This document shows positions 1-9,868 of a stretch of 64,000 nt of DNA, piece after piece. The translations under genes were made by a program, and so were the position numbers. The notes below the pieces were generated by a model. That model saw nothing but the letters and a program-made list of their open reading frames with translations, made no database searches and was not told where the DNA came from. This stretch comes from Neorhizobium huautlense (GTDB lineage: Bacteria; Pseudomonadota; Alphaproteobacteria; Rhizobiales; Rhizobiaceae): NCBI RefSeq assembly GCF_002968575.1, contig NZ_PVBM01000012.1:62001-126000 (forward strand), given 5' to 3'. Position 1 is the stretch's first letter, and each line of letters opens with the position of its first letter.

Positions 1-1
1 T

Positions 2-472
2 GCACAGCCTCAAATGGGCAGCGCCACCGTCTTGTCACGTATGGCGGACCTGCTCGTTGCGCGGCTTATCCGCTGCTGGGTCAATTGCAGCGGAGCCTCG
101 ACTACCGGCTGGCTCGCCGCCATCCGCGATCCTCATATCGGCCGCGTTCTGGTAGCGATGCACCGAGACCCCGGCCATGACTGGACTCTCGAAAGTCTCG
201 CTGGCGTGGCAGGCCAATCGCGATCCGTCTTTGCTGAACGCTTCAGCGCTGTCTTAGGGGAAGGCGCGGCGCGTTATCTGGCGCGTCTGCGCATGCAGCT
301 CGCCCGCGAATTGTTGGGGCAAAACGGCCTGTCGGTTGCCGAGGTTGCCTCCCGTCTGGGCTATGAATCCGAGGCTTCCTTCGCTCGTGCGTTCAAGCGC
401 CTCACGAGCGTCTCACCAGGCCTTGTGCGCCGCACAAATTCCGGACGAATTGATATGGATTTCGGATTTTAA
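2..472 (+). CDS. AraC-family transcriptional regulator, C-terminal part (5' end outside window)
   Basis: The reading frame is open from the first bases of the window, so the gene starts upstream. The visible part carries an AraC DNA-binding domain of two helix-turn-helix units. The first lies around WTLESLAGVAGQSRSVFAERF and the second around LSVAEVASRLGYESEASFARAF, followed by the usual end KRLTSVSPG. The sequence before it fits the end of a cupin-type sensing domain of the AraC_binding_2/cupin_6 class (seen as RMADLLVARLIR). The MFS exporter gene starts 61 bases downstream in the same direction, so this regulator probably controls it. The family assignment is firm; the inducer is unknown. 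Confidence 0.85.
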   Translation, partial: AQPQMGSATVLSRMADLLVARLIRCWVNCSGASTTGWLAAIRDPHIGRVLVAMHRDPGHDWTLESLAGVAGQSRSVFAERFSAVLGEGAARYLARLRMQLARELLGQNGLSVAEVASRLGYESEASFARAFKRLTSVSPGLVRRTNSGRIDMDFGF

Positions 473-533
473 GCTACATATCATCCTAAAGGCTTCGGTT
501 ATGAAATTTCCCTTGAGCTAAAGGGATATCTCA

Positions 534-1742
534 ATGACGGACACAATTTCACAGCTTGAATCCACCACGATGGACCTTGATGCCGCCGAGCCAGTCGCAT
601 GGAGCGGGGCCACCTGGTTCGCCGTTCTTTCGATGGCGGCTACCAGCTTTGCTCTGGTATCGGCCGAATTCCTGCCGGCGGGTCTGTTGACGCCCATGGC
701 GCGCGATCTCGGCATTACCGAGGGAACGGCCGGACAGGTCGTCACCGCCACGGCTTCCGTCGGCGCGGTGACGGCGCTCCTGAGCAATGTTCTCATAGGC
801 AAATTGAACCGCAAGACGGTGCTGGTCGGCCTCAGTGCGCTGGCGATCGGTTCCAATATTCTTGCCGCGCTGGCGACCGATTTCTGGCTGTTGTTGTTGG
901 GCCGGGCCGGGTTGGGCATCGCGCTTAGCGGCTTTTGGGCGCTTTCGGTCGCCGTCGTGGCGAGACTGGTGGGCGCCAATGCGACGGGTCGGGGCATGGC
1001 CATCGTCACCCTCGGCGTCTCGCTCGCCACCATAGCTGCACCATCAATGGGCGCCTTGATCAGCGATTGGCTGGGCTGGCGTAGCGCCATGGCGATGACA
1101 GCGGGGCTTGCCGCGCTGGCCATGCTGCTGCAGGTACTCAGCCTGCCAACGCTGCCTGCAAATACAAGCAACAGTCTCGCCGATGTTTTCCGGCTGACAC
1201 GGCGGCGTGGCGTTCAATTGGGAATGCTGGCCATCCTTTTGCTGATGACGGGGCATTTTGCCGGCTCGGTTTATGTGCGTCCCTTCCTCGAACAAGTGAC
1301 GCTCCTTGAAACCGGCCCGATTGCCTTGGCACTGCTCGGGTTTGGCATTGCCGCTGTGATCGGTAACGTTGCCGGTGGCCGGCTGGCAGACGCCAATATC
1401 CACATGGCACTCGCCGTCACCGCCGTGTTGATGGCATTTGCCGCACTCGCATTGGTGCTTTGGGGTGCGAATATTGGCGTTGCCTTCAGCTTCGTCACGC
1501 TCTGGGGCTTCGCCTTCGGCATGGCGCCGGTGGTACTGCCGACCAATCTTTCCCGCGAGGCACCCGACGCCCTGGAGGCAGCGGGCAGCCTGATGGTCGT
1601 CTCTTTCCAGGTCGCCATCAGTATCGGCGCGGTTTTCGGTGGTTATGTTGTGGACCACTATGGCGCCATGGGGCCGTTGGTCCTTACCGCCGCCCTGGCC
1701 GCATCGACGGTCGCCTTGGCGCTGCTGCAGCCCCGCAGCTGA
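534..1742 (+). CDS. MFS transporter, DHA1-type drug or sugar efflux
   Basis: A 402-residue protein with about twelve hydrophobic segments, the normal length for a 12-TM major facilitator. After a short polar N-terminus the first helix reads FAVLSMAATSFALVSAEFLP. The typical DHA1 inter-helix loop LLSNVLIGKLNRKTVLVGLS follows helix 2. These features fit the AraJ/YdhP/arabinose-efflux group of proton-driven exporters of drugs, purines or sugars in the inner membrane. It lies directly behind an AraC regulator in the same orientation and converges with a DUF2161 gene. The substrate cannot be read from sequence. Confidence 0.85.
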   Translation: MTDTISQLESTTMDLDAAEPVAWSGATWFAVLSMAATSFALVSAEFLPAGLLTPMARDLGITEGTAGQVVTATASVGAVTALLSNVLIGKLNRKTVLVGLSALAIGSNILAALATDFWLLLLGRAGLGIALSGFWALSVAVVARLVGANATGRGMAIVTLGVSLATIAAPSMGALISDWLGWRSAMAMTAGLAALAMLLQVLSLPTLPANTSNSLADVFRLTRRRGVQLGMLAILLLMTGHFAGSVYVRPFLEQVTLLETGPIALALLGFGIAAVIGNVAGGRLADANIHMALAVTAVLMAFAALALVLWGANIGVAFSFVTLWGFAFGMAPVVLPTNLSREAPDALEAAGSLMVVSFQVAISIGAVFGGYVVDHYGAMGPLVLTAALAASTVALALLQPRS

Positions 1743-1819
1743 TCTTTGCTTGCGGGTTGCGTAACCAGGCGGGCGGTGCGTTCTCCACATGGCGGAAGCA
1801 TCGCCCAAACCCCAAGGCA

Positions 1820-2500
1820 TCAAGCCGGTACAGCCATTGTTGCCTGCATGTCCTGCTGCGGCCATCGCTGCAGCGCCTCCCGCCCAGCGTCGGTCAGGCC
1901 GTAGACGCCTCTATCGAGCCGTTCAAACCAGCCGTAGACATTCGAAAGCAGGATCTTTCCGGCATCCGGTACGCCGGATCTGATTTCGCGCACACGCAGC
2001 GGCCCCGATGCCAACGCTGCGGCACAACCGAGCGCCTGCTGGCGGTACGCGGTCATGAGGGGCGTACGCGTGCTCCCGCCTACTGCCGGGTCGCCGCGCC
2101 GCCTCTGGTGTTCGCGCATCAGCTTCGAACGCCGTTTCGGATTGGTGCGCGGCATTGGCGATATGGAGCCGACGATAACGCTGACGTCACCGGCATCGGA
2201 AATGCCGAGCATGCCGATTCCGAGCCTGCGGCAGAGATCGCGGTAGCGCTTGTCCGCCTCGCGACCTTTGCCCTTGGCCGATACTCGCGCCGCGATCCAG
2301 ACCTCGTCAGCAACAGCTGCGCGATCGACGGCTTGCAGTATGAGCTCCAGGTTGAAGCTCAATTTTAACTCGCAGATCACCACAACAGCCGGATCACTGT
2401 CGCTCAAGCCGACGAGATCGCAGCCGCCAACCTCGCCCTTGACGACGTAACCTGCCTGTTCGAGAAAGCCTTTGACGGGCAGATAAAGCGAAGTTTCCAT
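1820..2500 (-). CDS. DUF2161-family PD-(D/E)XK-type protein
   Basis: A 226-residue cytosolic protein matching the DUF2161 family, which is annotated as PD-(D/E)XK-type phosphodiesterase. The nuclease-like core is visible: D28 in GGCDLVGL, then the E-x-K pair E44/K46 in VVICELKLSF, and Q56 in LILQAVDRA. The C-terminal half is helical and basic and ends in a winged-helix-like stretch (GKILLSNVYGWFERLDRGVYGLTDAGREA by parts). It is convergent with the MFS gene and no other defence or repair gene lies beside it. A role in DNA processing is inferred only from the fold; cellular function is unknown. Confidence 0.75.
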   Translation of the reverse strand: METSLYLPVKGFLEQAGYVVKGEVGGCDLVGLSDSDPAVVVICELKLSFNLELILQAVDRAAVADEVWIAARVSAKGKGREADKRYRDLCRRLGIGMLGISDAGDVSVIVGSISPMPRTNPKRRSKLMREHQRRRGDPAVGGSTRTPLMTAYRQQALGCAAALASGPLRVREIRSGVPDAGKILLSNVYGWFERLDRGVYGLTDAGREALQRWPQQDMQATMAVPA

Positions 2501-2660
2501 ATGCCTGCGGGATTAAGCGGAGGTTCACTCCATACCTACATCGATTTGTCCCTCCAGGACACCGCTTCAATGGCGGCAACATCGTTGTTTCGAGACGTGG
2601 TCTCGTTATTCTGCTTGCGCACGTTAAATACGCTGCACATCAAGGGTGGCGAGGGATAAC

Positions 2661-3896
2661 ATGCGTGTTGCGATCCATACTTACGGCACGCGCGGCGACG
2701 TCCAGCCATTTGTCGCCTTTGCTCTAGCATTGCGGTCAGCCGGACACGATGTCCAGCTTGCCGGACCCGTTCAATATGCTTCGCTCGCCAAAGATCGGGA
2801 GATTGCATATGTGGCCCTGCCAGGAGACCTGGTGGCACTTATCGACACGCCCGAGGGGAAAGCAGCGATTGAAGGGGGCGAGGGTTTTGCAGCGGGTCTC
2901 AGACTGCTCAAAAATATCCGCCCATTGATCGAAGGTCTTCTTCTTGCAGAATGGGAAGCGGCTCGGGATTTCCGTCCGGATGCTATCGTCTACCATCCGA
3001 AGTCGCTGGCCGCGCTTCATATAGCAGAACAGCTTGGCTCGATCCCAATCCTCGCTGCGCCGTTGCCCGTCCTGACGCCTACGTCAGCCTTTCCCAGCCC
3101 CATTCTTCCTTTCCGCTCTCTGGGCCCATTAAACAGGCTCAGCCACAGGGCCGTCGCATGGGGCAGCCAGCGTCTGTTCGCCAGAACGGTTTCAGAGTGG
3201 CGCCACCAGCATCTGAGTTTGCCCCCGGACAGTCCGCAAACACTCCGCCCAAAGGCAACCCTATACTCATATAGTCGCCACATAATTCCCATTCCCGCCG
3301 ACTGGGACAAAGATGTTCATGTAACCGGTCCCTGGTTCCTCGAAAGACCAGACTGGGCGATGCCGTCCACGCTGCAGGATTTTATCGCTGGTGGGAGCGC
3401 GCCGGTCTATGTGGGGTTCGGCAGCATGCCGGCAATGTCGTCTGAAACGCTGACCGAAGCAATCGTCGGAGCTCTTCGCCTGACCGGCCGGCGCGGCCTT
3501 CTGTTGAGCGGAGGGGGCGCGATCTCCCCTTCGTTGCAGGATCCTGACCTCTATGTCCTCCAAGATGCACCGCACGATCGCATTCTACCGTTCGCGCATT
3601 CGGCTCTGCATCACGGTGGCGCCGGAACGACTATGGCATCAGCGAAGGCAGGCATCCCCTGCGCCATATGTCCGTTCTTCGGCGATCAGCCATTCTGGGC
3701 GCGCCGGATGTACGATCTCGGCGTCTCTCCGCCCCCGTTGTCAAGGAAGCGCATCACGACAGAGGCAATAGCCGGCGCAATCGACGCGATGGACGCCCCT
3801 TCGCTTCGCGATCGCGCCGCCTCGCTGGGCGAGCAGGTCAGGCAGGAGGAAGGGCTGAAGTCGGCGGTTGCGCTGCTGGAGCGATACTGCCTTTGA
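2661..3896 (+). CDS. GT1-family glycosyltransferase (UGT / sterol-glucosyltransferase-like)
   Basis: A 411-residue GT-B-fold glycosyltransferase. The N-terminus (MRVAIHTYGTRGDVQPFVAF) is the acceptor-side Rossmann start shared by antibiotic and sterol glucosyltransferases. Near the C-terminus, LHHGGAGTTMASAKAGIPC then PFFGDQPFWA form the nucleotide-sugar donor signature. An in-frame GTG exists at 2646, but the ATG at 2661 has a GGCGAGGG ribosome site about 5 bases upstream and is preferred. No polyketide, lipid or other biosynthetic gene flanks it, so the acceptor is not indicated. Family certain, substrate unknown. Confidence 0.85.
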   Translation: MRVAIHTYGTRGDVQPFVAFALALRSAGHDVQLAGPVQYASLAKDREIAYVALPGDLVALIDTPEGKAAIEGGEGFAAGLRLLKNIRPLIEGLLLAEWEAARDFRPDAIVYHPKSLAALHIAEQLGSIPILAAPLPVLTPTSAFPSPILPFRSLGPLNRLSHRAVAWGSQRLFARTVSEWRHQHLSLPPDSPQTLRPKATLYSYSRHIIPIPADWDKDVHVTGPWFLERPDWAMPSTLQDFIAGGSAPVYVGFGSMPAMSSETLTEAIVGALRLTGRRGLLLSGGGAISPSLQDPDLYVLQDAPHDRILPFAHSALHHGGAGTTMASAKAGIPCAICPFFGDQPFWARRMYDLGVSPPPLSRKRITTEAIAGAIDAMDAPSLRDRAASLGEQVRQEEGLKSAVALLERYCL

Positions 3897-4059
3897 CGCC
3901 TATGGGACGGAGATCTGGCTCGGCTTGCCAGACCTGGTTGGGCGGCGTGTTTCGCCGGCCTGATCGGCGCCTGCTCATGCCGCGCCGCATAAGGCCACCT
4001 CCATAGGCAAGGTGATCTATGCTCAGCGCCTGCCTGCAAGACAGTTACCTGCGAGATCA

Positions 4060-5181
4060 CTACGAACCTGCGCCAACCCGATCAACGATACGCGTGGCAG
4101 TGTTTTGTGTTACCTGAAGGCGCCGGCCGGTCGCTGCGTCGAAAAGGTGAATGTCTGTTGCATTGACATCAAGGAATATCGTCTCGCCAGGGCGCAGCGC
4201 GACGCGCTCGCGCAGCAGCACGGTTAGATCTTGCTCTTCCACCCGGACGATGACCTGCGTCTCCGATCCGGTTAGTTCAACCACGGCGACGCGCGCGGGA
4301 AGGCCCCCTTGCCCCACGATGGAAAGCTTTTCCGGCCGGACGCCGTAGATCAGTTCGCGATCTCCGCAGAGCGGCGGGCGCTCCGCTGGCAGCGGTAGCG
4401 GGACGCCGTCCGTCGTGCGAAACGTCCTGGGATCGTCGGCTTGTACGCGGCCTTTGATCAGGTTCATGGCGGGCATGCCGATGAAGCCAGCAACGAAGGT
4501 GGTGGCGGGATTGTCGTAAATGTCGAGCGGCGTGCCGACCTGCTCGACAATCCCGTCGCGCATGACGACGATACGGTCCGCCATCGTCATCGCCTCCGTC
4601 TGATCGTGAGTAACATAGACCGTCGTGATCTTCAGTCGCTGGTGCAGTTCCTTGATTTCCGCCCGCATCGCGACCCTGAGTTTTGCGTCGAGATTGGAGA
4701 GCGGCTCGTCGAACAGGAAGACCTTGGGGTCACGCACGATGGCGCGGCCCATGGCGACACGCTGGCGCTGACCGCCGGAGAGATGGCGCGGATGGCGGTC
4801 GAGATAAGACTCAAGCGCCAGGACCTTTGCCGCATTGTCGACCCTCCGCGCGATCTCATCCTTGGCCACGCCACGCAGCTTCAGCGAAAAGCCCATGTTT
4901 TCCGCGACGGTGAGATGGGGATAGAGAGCATAATTCTGGAACACCATAGCAATGTCGCGGTCCTTGGATCTGAGGCCGTTGACCACGGCTCCCCCGATCA
5001 AGAGCCGACCGTCGCTGATCGATTCCAGCCCGGCTATCATCCTGAGCAGGGTGGACTTTCCGCAGCCGGATGGGCCGACCAGAACGATGAATTCGCCATC
5101 CTCGATGGCCACGTCGACGCCGTGGATGACGGGAAGGCTGCCGTAGCTCTTCCTGATATTCTGCAATCCTATCGAAGCCAT
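4060..5181 (-). CDS. Sugar ABC transporter ATP-binding protein (MalK/UgpC type)
   Basis: A 373-residue ABC ATPase with Walker [10 protein letters not shown], signature [14 protein letters not shown], Walker [17 protein letters not shown] and switch histidine in [11 protein letters not shown]. The C-terminal third is the extra OB-like (TOBE) regulatory domain of MalK-type ATPases ([24 protein letters not shown]). It is the last gene of a six-gene minus-strand run: binding protein, two permeases, dehydrogenase, cupin, ATPase. It energises the importer encoded at 6693-9782. Confidence 0.93.
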   Translation of the reverse strand: MASIGLQNIRKSYGSLPVIHGVDVAIEDGEFIVLVGPSGCGKSTLLRMIAGLESISDGRLLIGGAVVNGLRSKDRDIAMVFQNYALYPHLTVAENMGFSLKLRGVAKDEIARRVDNAAKVLALESYLDRHPRHLSGGQRQRVAMGRAIVRDPKVFLFDEPLSNLDAKLRVAMRAEIKELHQRLKITTVYVTHDQTEAMTMADRIVVMRDGIVEQVGTPLDIYDNPATTFVAGFIGMPAMNLIKGRVQADDPRTFRTTDGVPLPLPAERPPLCGDRELIYGVRPEKLSIVGQGGLPARVAVVELTGSETQVIVRVEEQDLTVLLRERVALRPGETIFLDVNATDIHLFDAATGRRLQVTQNTATRIVDRVGAGS

Positions 5182-5203
5182 GTCTCTCCTCCCCGGCAGG
5201 CCC

Positions 5204-5602
5204 TCAGGCCGTGCCCTCGCCTTCGTGGTTCACGGCCGTGCGCTGACCGGACGAAAACATGATGAGCGCAAACAGCGGTTCGGAGCCGAGCGCCCGCGCC
5301 CAATGGTGGATGTTGCGGGGAATGCGAATGGCATCGCCCTGATGGAGCAGGTAGAGCGCGTCGCCGAGCTTGTGCTCGCAACTGCCGGAGATGACATAGA
5401 GGATTTCCTCGCAATCGGGATGAGAATGCAGCTGGTTGCGTTCGCCGGGATTGATGCGGCAGGTGCCGAAGGTCATTTCCGCTCCCGGCGTGCCTTCCCC
5501 GGTGATCTTCCAGTTCAATTCGCCCCAGGATGTCGGCACGAACTCGCCGCCCGCCTTCCTGAAAATGATGTCGCTTTCGGTCATATGCAGCTCCCGGATC
5601 AA
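5204..5602 (-). CDS. Small cupin-domain protein
   Basis: A 132-residue single-domain cupin. Motif 1 is visible as [18 protein letters not shown], with His and Glu metal ligands; motif 2 is around [17 protein letters not shown]. Its start codon overlaps the end of the upstream Gfo/Idh gene by 4 bases, so translation is coupled. Such cupins act as sugar isomerases or epimerases, or as small-molecule sensors. Here a sugar-modifying step acting with the dehydrogenase is the likely role, but that is inference from the operon. Confidence 0.82.
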   Translation of the reverse strand: MIRELHMTESDIIFRKAGGEFVPTSWGELNWKITGEGTPGAEMTFGTCRINPGERNQLHSHPDCEEILYVISGSCEHKLGDALYLLHQGDAIRIPRNIHHWARALGSEPLFALIMFSSGQRTAVNHEGEGTA

Positions 5603-6690
5603 AGATTTGTCGTGACGCCGGCGTCGGCGCTTCGGTAGAATTCGAAAAGTTTCATGATCTCGCGGGCAACCTCGAGCGTGCCCTTCGTGATCGGGCGACC
5701 GGACTGGATCGCATCCGTCAGGTGCAGGATCTCCGGCACGTATCCGAGATAAAAGAGATTGTTGTTGTAGAGTTGCCCCAGCGAGTGTTCCGGCTCATAG
5801 ACAAGGGCAGCATTGGCATCGGGCTGGATGAAGCTCGCCGCCCGGCCGTAGCTTGGCAATGCGGCCTTGCGGAAATAGGTTAGCTTGCTGCCGTTCTCGA
5901 CAACGGCATTTGCACCCTCGCCGATGACCTCGACCCGCTCGAACATGCTGCCGCCGGACTGGCCCGCCGCGAAATGCAGCGTGCCGATCGCGCCCGACCG
6001 AAATCTCATGTTGGTGACGGTCGCCCCGGTGCCAGGCTCCCATTCATAGCTCGCCCGCTCGATCTCTCCGCCGAGGAAGTTGAGGATGGATCCGGGATGA
6101 TAGATGTGGTCGAGGAAACTCTGCATCTTGACCAGGTCGCCGCGCTCGGTGGGCGCCGGCAGGCTCTGGGGGTAGCGCACGTTAATGGAGGTCAGTCTGC
6201 CGAATTCGGGCGAACCGACCAGATCCTTCAGCTTTTCGATCGTCGGGAAGAAGCTCTTCTTGAGGCCCGTCATGACAATGCGCCCAGCGGCGGCACTGGC
6301 GGACATCAGCCGCTCGATTTCCTCGACGCTCGCTGCCGTCGGCTTTTCCATCCAGACATGACAACCGGCGTTCAGCGCATCCAAAGCGAGGTCGGTGGCC
6401 TGCACGCGGCCGTCGGGATGATAGGCGGTGACCAGGAACACAAGGTCGGGCTTTTCCTTCGCCAGCATCTCGCGGTGATCGCTATAGGCCCTCTCGGCGC
6501 CGAACAGCTTGGCGAACTTGGCCGCGCGCGCGATATCGAGATCGCAGATGCCGAGCAGTTCGACCGGTGCATAGCGCAGGGCCGGATAGACATTGCGATA
6601 GGCATGGCCGCCGGCGCCGATGAAGCAGGCCTTGATGTGGTTGTCGAATTCGAAATTGTAGCGGATTTCCCGCTGGACATGATGTGACAT
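5599..6690 (-). CDS. Gfo/Idh/MocA-family NAD(P)-dependent oxidoreductase
   Basis: A 363-residue protein with an N-terminal Rossmann domain (IKACFIGAGGHAYRNVYPAL, a variant of the GxGxxG loop) and the family motif with catalytic lysine, HVWMEKPTAASVEEIERL. The C-terminal domain is the alpha/beta sheet seen in inositol and glucose-fructose oxidoreductases. It lies between the permeases and the cupin gene in the ABC operon. It probably oxidises or rearranges the imported sugar or polyol. The exact substrate cannot be assigned. Confidence 0.88.
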   Translation of the reverse strand: MSHHVQREIRYNFEFDNHIKACFIGAGGHAYRNVYPALRYAPVELLGICDLDIARAAKFAKLFGAERAYSDHREMLAKEKPDLVFLVTAYHPDGRVQATDLALDALNAGCHVWMEKPTAASVEEIERLMSASAAAGRIVMTGLKKSFFPTIEKLKDLVGSPEFGRLTSINVRYPQSLPAPTERGDLVKMQSFLDHIYHPGSILNFLGGEIERASYEWEPGTGATVTNMRFRSGAIGTLHFAAGQSGGSMFERVEVIGEGANAVVENGSKLTYFRKAALPSYGRAASFIQPDANAALVYEPEHSLGQLYNNNLFYLGYVPEILHLTDAIQSGRPITKGTLEVAREIMKLFEFYRSADAGVTTNL

Positions 6691-6692
6691 GG

Positions 6693-7520
6693 TCAGCCCT
6701 TGATTGCACCCTGCGTCAGGCCCTCGGTGAAGCGGCGCTGCATTAGGATGTAAAGAATGATGATAGGCAGGAAGGAAATGACGGTGCCGGAAAACACCAG
6801 CCGGTATTCGGAAGCGTAAGTGCTGGCGAACCTAACCAGGCCGAGCGGAAGCGTCTGCACCTCGGGACTGATCAGCACGATCAGCGGCAGGAAGAAATCG
6901 TTCCAGGTGGATAGCGCGCTGATGATGACCAGCGCCTGGATCGCCGGCGTCGAGATCGGCAGAAGCACCTTGGTCAGGATCTGCAGATGCGATGCCCCGT
7001 CGATCTTGGCGGCCTCGACGAGTTCGTCCGGCACGCTGATGAAGAAGCTGCGCATCAGGAAGATGCCGAAGGGAATGCCGCTGCTGACCTGCGCCAGCAC
7101 GATGCCCGACAGCGTGTTGACCAGATTGAGGCCGAACAGCACCTGATAAAGCGGAATGACAATGGCCTGGACGGGGATCGTCAGCCCTAGAATGAAAGTG
7201 TAGAACAGCCACTCGCGCCCCGGAAAGCGGATCTTGGCGAGGGCATAGCCGGCGGGGGCGCAGGTCAGCAGCGACAGGATCACGACGCCGGCGAGATTGA
7301 GCAGGCTGTTGCCGACCAGCTCGCCGAAGCCGCCTATCTGCCAGGCATCCTGGTAGTTGCGCCACGTCAGGTCGGCGGGCCAGGCATAGGGATCGGCCTG
7401 CCCGATCTCGGCCTCGGTCTTGAGGCTCGACACGATCAGCCAGGCAAAGGGGGCCAGGATGAGGAGCATGACGGGCGCCAGGCCGAGCACGACGGGCCAT
7501 TCGCGATGACGGGTACTCAT
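6693..7520 (-). CDS. Sugar ABC transporter permease (MalG type)
   Basis: An inner-membrane permease of about 275 residues with six hydrophobic segments. The EAA loop is VPDELVEAAKIDGASHLQILTKVLLPISTPAI (given by parts: VEAAKIDGASHLQIL, then LPISTPAIQAL). A longer frame begins at 7541, but the ATG at 7520 (MSTRHREW) overlaps the upstream permease stop by 4 bases, the usual coupled arrangement, so I use it. It forms the transmembrane pore with the product of 7517-8527. Confidence 0.92.
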   Translation of the reverse strand: MSTRHREWPVVLGLAPVMLLILAPFAWLIVSSLKTEAEIGQADPYAWPADLTWRNYQDAWQIGGFGELVGNSLLNLAGVVILSLLTCAPAGYALAKIRFPGREWLFYTFILGLTIPVQAIVIPLYQVLFGLNLVNTLSGIVLAQVSSGIPFGIFLMRSFFISVPDELVEAAKIDGASHLQILTKVLLPISTPAIQALVIISALSTWNDFFLPLIVLISPEVQTLPLGLVRFASTYASEYRLVFSGTVISFLPIIILYILMQRRFTEGLTQGAIKG

Positions 7521-8527
7521 CGGGAAAGCCTCGCGCGCCAACGGTTGAAGACAAGGGTGATGGCGATCGCCAGCAGGCTGAGCAGGATACAGAGCACGGC
7601 CGCCCGCCCGTGATCCTGAGACTGGAAGGCGAGCCGGTAGATATAGGTGGTGATCAGCTCGCTCTGGTAGAACGGCCCGCCATTGGTCATGACAAAGACG
7701 GTAGCGAAGCCTTTCAAGCCGTTGATCATGGCCAGAGAAATGACGAAGGTGGTTACCTCCCTAAGCCCCGGCAACGTTACATATACGAGCTTCTGCCAGC
7801 TCGAGGCGCCGTCGACCTCCGCCGCATCGTAGAGCGAGTGGTCGATATTCTGCAGGCCGGCGATGAACAGCAGCATATAGAGGCCGAACCCCTGCCACGA
7901 GCTCGCGACATTGACGGAAAACAGCACCAGGGCGGGATCGGACAGCCAACCCTGCGTCAACGCCCCGAGCCCCAGTTCCGTCAGCGCGGTATTGAGCAGG
8001 CCATAGAACGGATCGTAGATATTGGCCCAGATGACCCCGACCACGGCCAGCGACACGAGGTGCGGCAGGAAGAAGGCGGTGCGGAAAAACACCTGTGTGA
8101 CCTTCAGCCGGCTGATGGCGAGAGCCAGCGCCAGCCCGAGGCCGCCGGCCAGCACCACATGGTAGATCAGCCACAGGAACGTATGCCAAAGGCTCTGCCA
8201 GACGATGGGGTCGGCCGCCGTAGCCACATAGTTGTCCAAGCCCACGAAGGCGGACGCGGTGTTGAAACCAGCGGAACTGTTGAAGCTGAGCCAGAAGGTG
8301 GCGGCGATCGGCAGCAGGCTGAAGACGGCGTAGAGCACCAGAGCGGGCGCCATAAGCCCTATTGCGCTGCGGGCGTCATGGCTGTCGGAGTTGCCGCCAC
8401 TGTCTTCCTTACGCGCTGACCTGGCAGGATGATGCCGGGATTGGGTGGCACCTGCTGGCCTCGGCCCGTCGACGGGGGTGCCAAGGGGAGCAGCAGCGCT
8501 GCTCCCGGGCGTTTCACTGGTGATCAC
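7517..8527 (-). CDS. Sugar ABC transporter permease (MalF type)
   Basis: A 336-residue permease. About 50 polar residues precede the first membrane helix (IGLMAPALVLYAVFSLLPIA), longer than usual for the family, so the true start may lie further in. The EAA loop reads YDAAEVDGASSWQKLVYVTLP. It is followed with a 4-base overlap by the second permease and starts directly after the binding-protein stop. Together they form the membrane part of a MalFGK-like importer. Confidence 0.9.
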   Translation of the reverse strand: MITSETPGSSAAAPLGTPVDGPRPAGATQSRHHPARSARKEDSGGNSDSHDARSAIGLMAPALVLYAVFSLLPIAATFWLSFNSSAGFNTASAFVGLDNYVATAADPIVWQSLWHTFLWLIYHVVLAGGLGLALALAISRLKVTQVFFRTAFFLPHLVSLAVVGVIWANIYDPFYGLLNTALTELGLGALTQGWLSDPALVLFSVNVASSWQGFGLYMLLFIAGLQNIDHSLYDAAEVDGASSWQKLVYVTLPGLREVTTFVISLAMINGLKGFATVFVMTNGGPFYQSELITTYIYRLAFQSQDHGRAAVLCILLSLLAIAITLVFNRWRARLSR

Positions 8528-8528
8528 G

Positions 8529-9782
8529 CTATTTCGCCTCTGCCATTTTCGCCTGGATCTGCTGCATGCCGGCCTCGCCGGTAACCTGTCCGGAAATCAG
8601 GCCCTGGATCACCTGGAAATAGGTGTCTAGCACGGTGGCAGGCAGGTAAACGCTGGGATTGTAGCCAACACCGCCGGCCGCGACCGCGAAGATTTCCTTG
8701 AGCACGGGGGTCGGCGGCTCGATGCCGGTGAGTTCACGCGGATAGATCATGGTGCTGGCCGGCGCCTGGGCGCGCTTCTTCATCACGGGCTCGGACAACA
8801 CGAAATCGATCCATTTCATAGCGAGATCAGGCTGCCTGGAATTGACCGGCACGAGCCAGCTCCAGCCGACGCCGCCGGTCGGGATCGCCTCGCCCGGCAG
8901 ATCGGAGGGCATAGGCGCATAGCCGGCATTGGCAAGATCGTATCCCGCCTTGCGCGCATTGGCGGTGAACCAGGGACCGGCGACGAACATGGCGGCGCGC
9001 TTGTTGAACCACAGCCGCGAGGCACCCTCGAGATCGAGACCCGCCATCTCCTTCTTGATAAAGCCGGCCTCGACCAGCTTCTGCAGCCGCACGGCACCGG
9101 CCGCGATCTTCGGATCGTCCCAGGCGATTTCCTTGCGCAATGCCTTGCCGATCGCCTCCTTGCCGCTGGCCGATTGCAGCAGGTTGCCGAACAGATGGCC
9201 GGCACTGCCCGTGGTGCGCGGACCGATGGCGATCGGCTGCAGGCCCTTGGCCTCGATGGCCGCCAGCAGGGTTTCGAACTCCTTCCAAGTAGCCGGGATC
9301 TTCCAGCCGACCTGCGCAAACATGTCCTTGTGATACCAGATGCCCAGCGCATCGAGGCCGTCGGGCACCTCGTAGATCTCTCCGCCGAACTGGCCTTTCA
9401 GCTCCGCATAGAGCCAGGGATAGATCTGGTCCTTCCAGCCGCGCTTCTCGTATTGCTCGGTCAGCGCCATGACCTGCCCGGCATTCTTGACGATGCTGAT
9501 GCGGCCGATGCCGGAGTTGGTGAGGATGACGTCCGGCCCGGCATCGGACTGGATGGCCGACTGCACGGCGCCGTTGCTGATCGTGCCGGTCGGCGGCATG
9601 AACTCCACCGTCACCCCTGGATTGGCCTTTTCGAAATCCGCTTTGATGCCGTTCCAGAGTTCGGCAACCAGCGGCTCGGTGATCTGCTCCGGCCCCCACA
9701 TTTTCAGCGTCTGCGCATTGGCCACGGCACCGCCGGCGAAAATGGCGAGCGCGGCCACACCGGCTGCAAGAAATTTCAGCAT
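8529..9782 (-). CDS. Extracellular sugar-binding protein of ABC importer
   Basis: A 417-residue family-1 solute-binding protein. The start at 9782 gives a clean Sec signal (MLKFLAAGVAALAIFAGGAV, cleavage near ANAQ) and is preceded by GAGGAGGAAAC, so the 8 extra residues of the longer frame are rejected. The mature part has the WNGIKADFEKANPGVTVEF start typical of maltose-type binding proteins. Its stop lies one base from the first permease. It is the periplasmic receptor that sets import specificity; the ligand is not known. Confidence 0.92.
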   Translation of the reverse strand: MLKFLAAGVAALAIFAGGAVANAQTLKMWGPEQITEPLVAELWNGIKADFEKANPGVTVEFMPPTGTISNGAVQSAIQSDAGPDVILTNSGIGRISIVKNAGQVMALTEQYEKRGWKDQIYPWLYAELKGQFGGEIYEVPDGLDALGIWYHKDMFAQVGWKIPATWKEFETLLAAIEAKGLQPIAIGPRTTGSAGHLFGNLLQSASGKEAIGKALRKEIAWDDPKIAAGAVRLQKLVEAGFIKKEMAGLDLEGASRLWFNKRAAMFVAGPWFTANARKAGYDLANAGYAPMPSDLPGEAIPTGGVGWSWLVPVNSRQPDLAMKWIDFVLSEPVMKKRAQAPASTMIYPRELTGIEPPTPVLKEIFAVAAGGVGYNPSVYLPATVLDTYFQVIQGLISGQVTGEAGMQQIQAKMAEAK

Positions 9783-9868
9783 TGTTTCCTCCTCTTGAGC
9801 GGCCACGCCATGGACCGCCTCCCGTTTTGCTGGAAAAGGGGAACCTCCCTCCCCTTCCCGTCGCCCGG

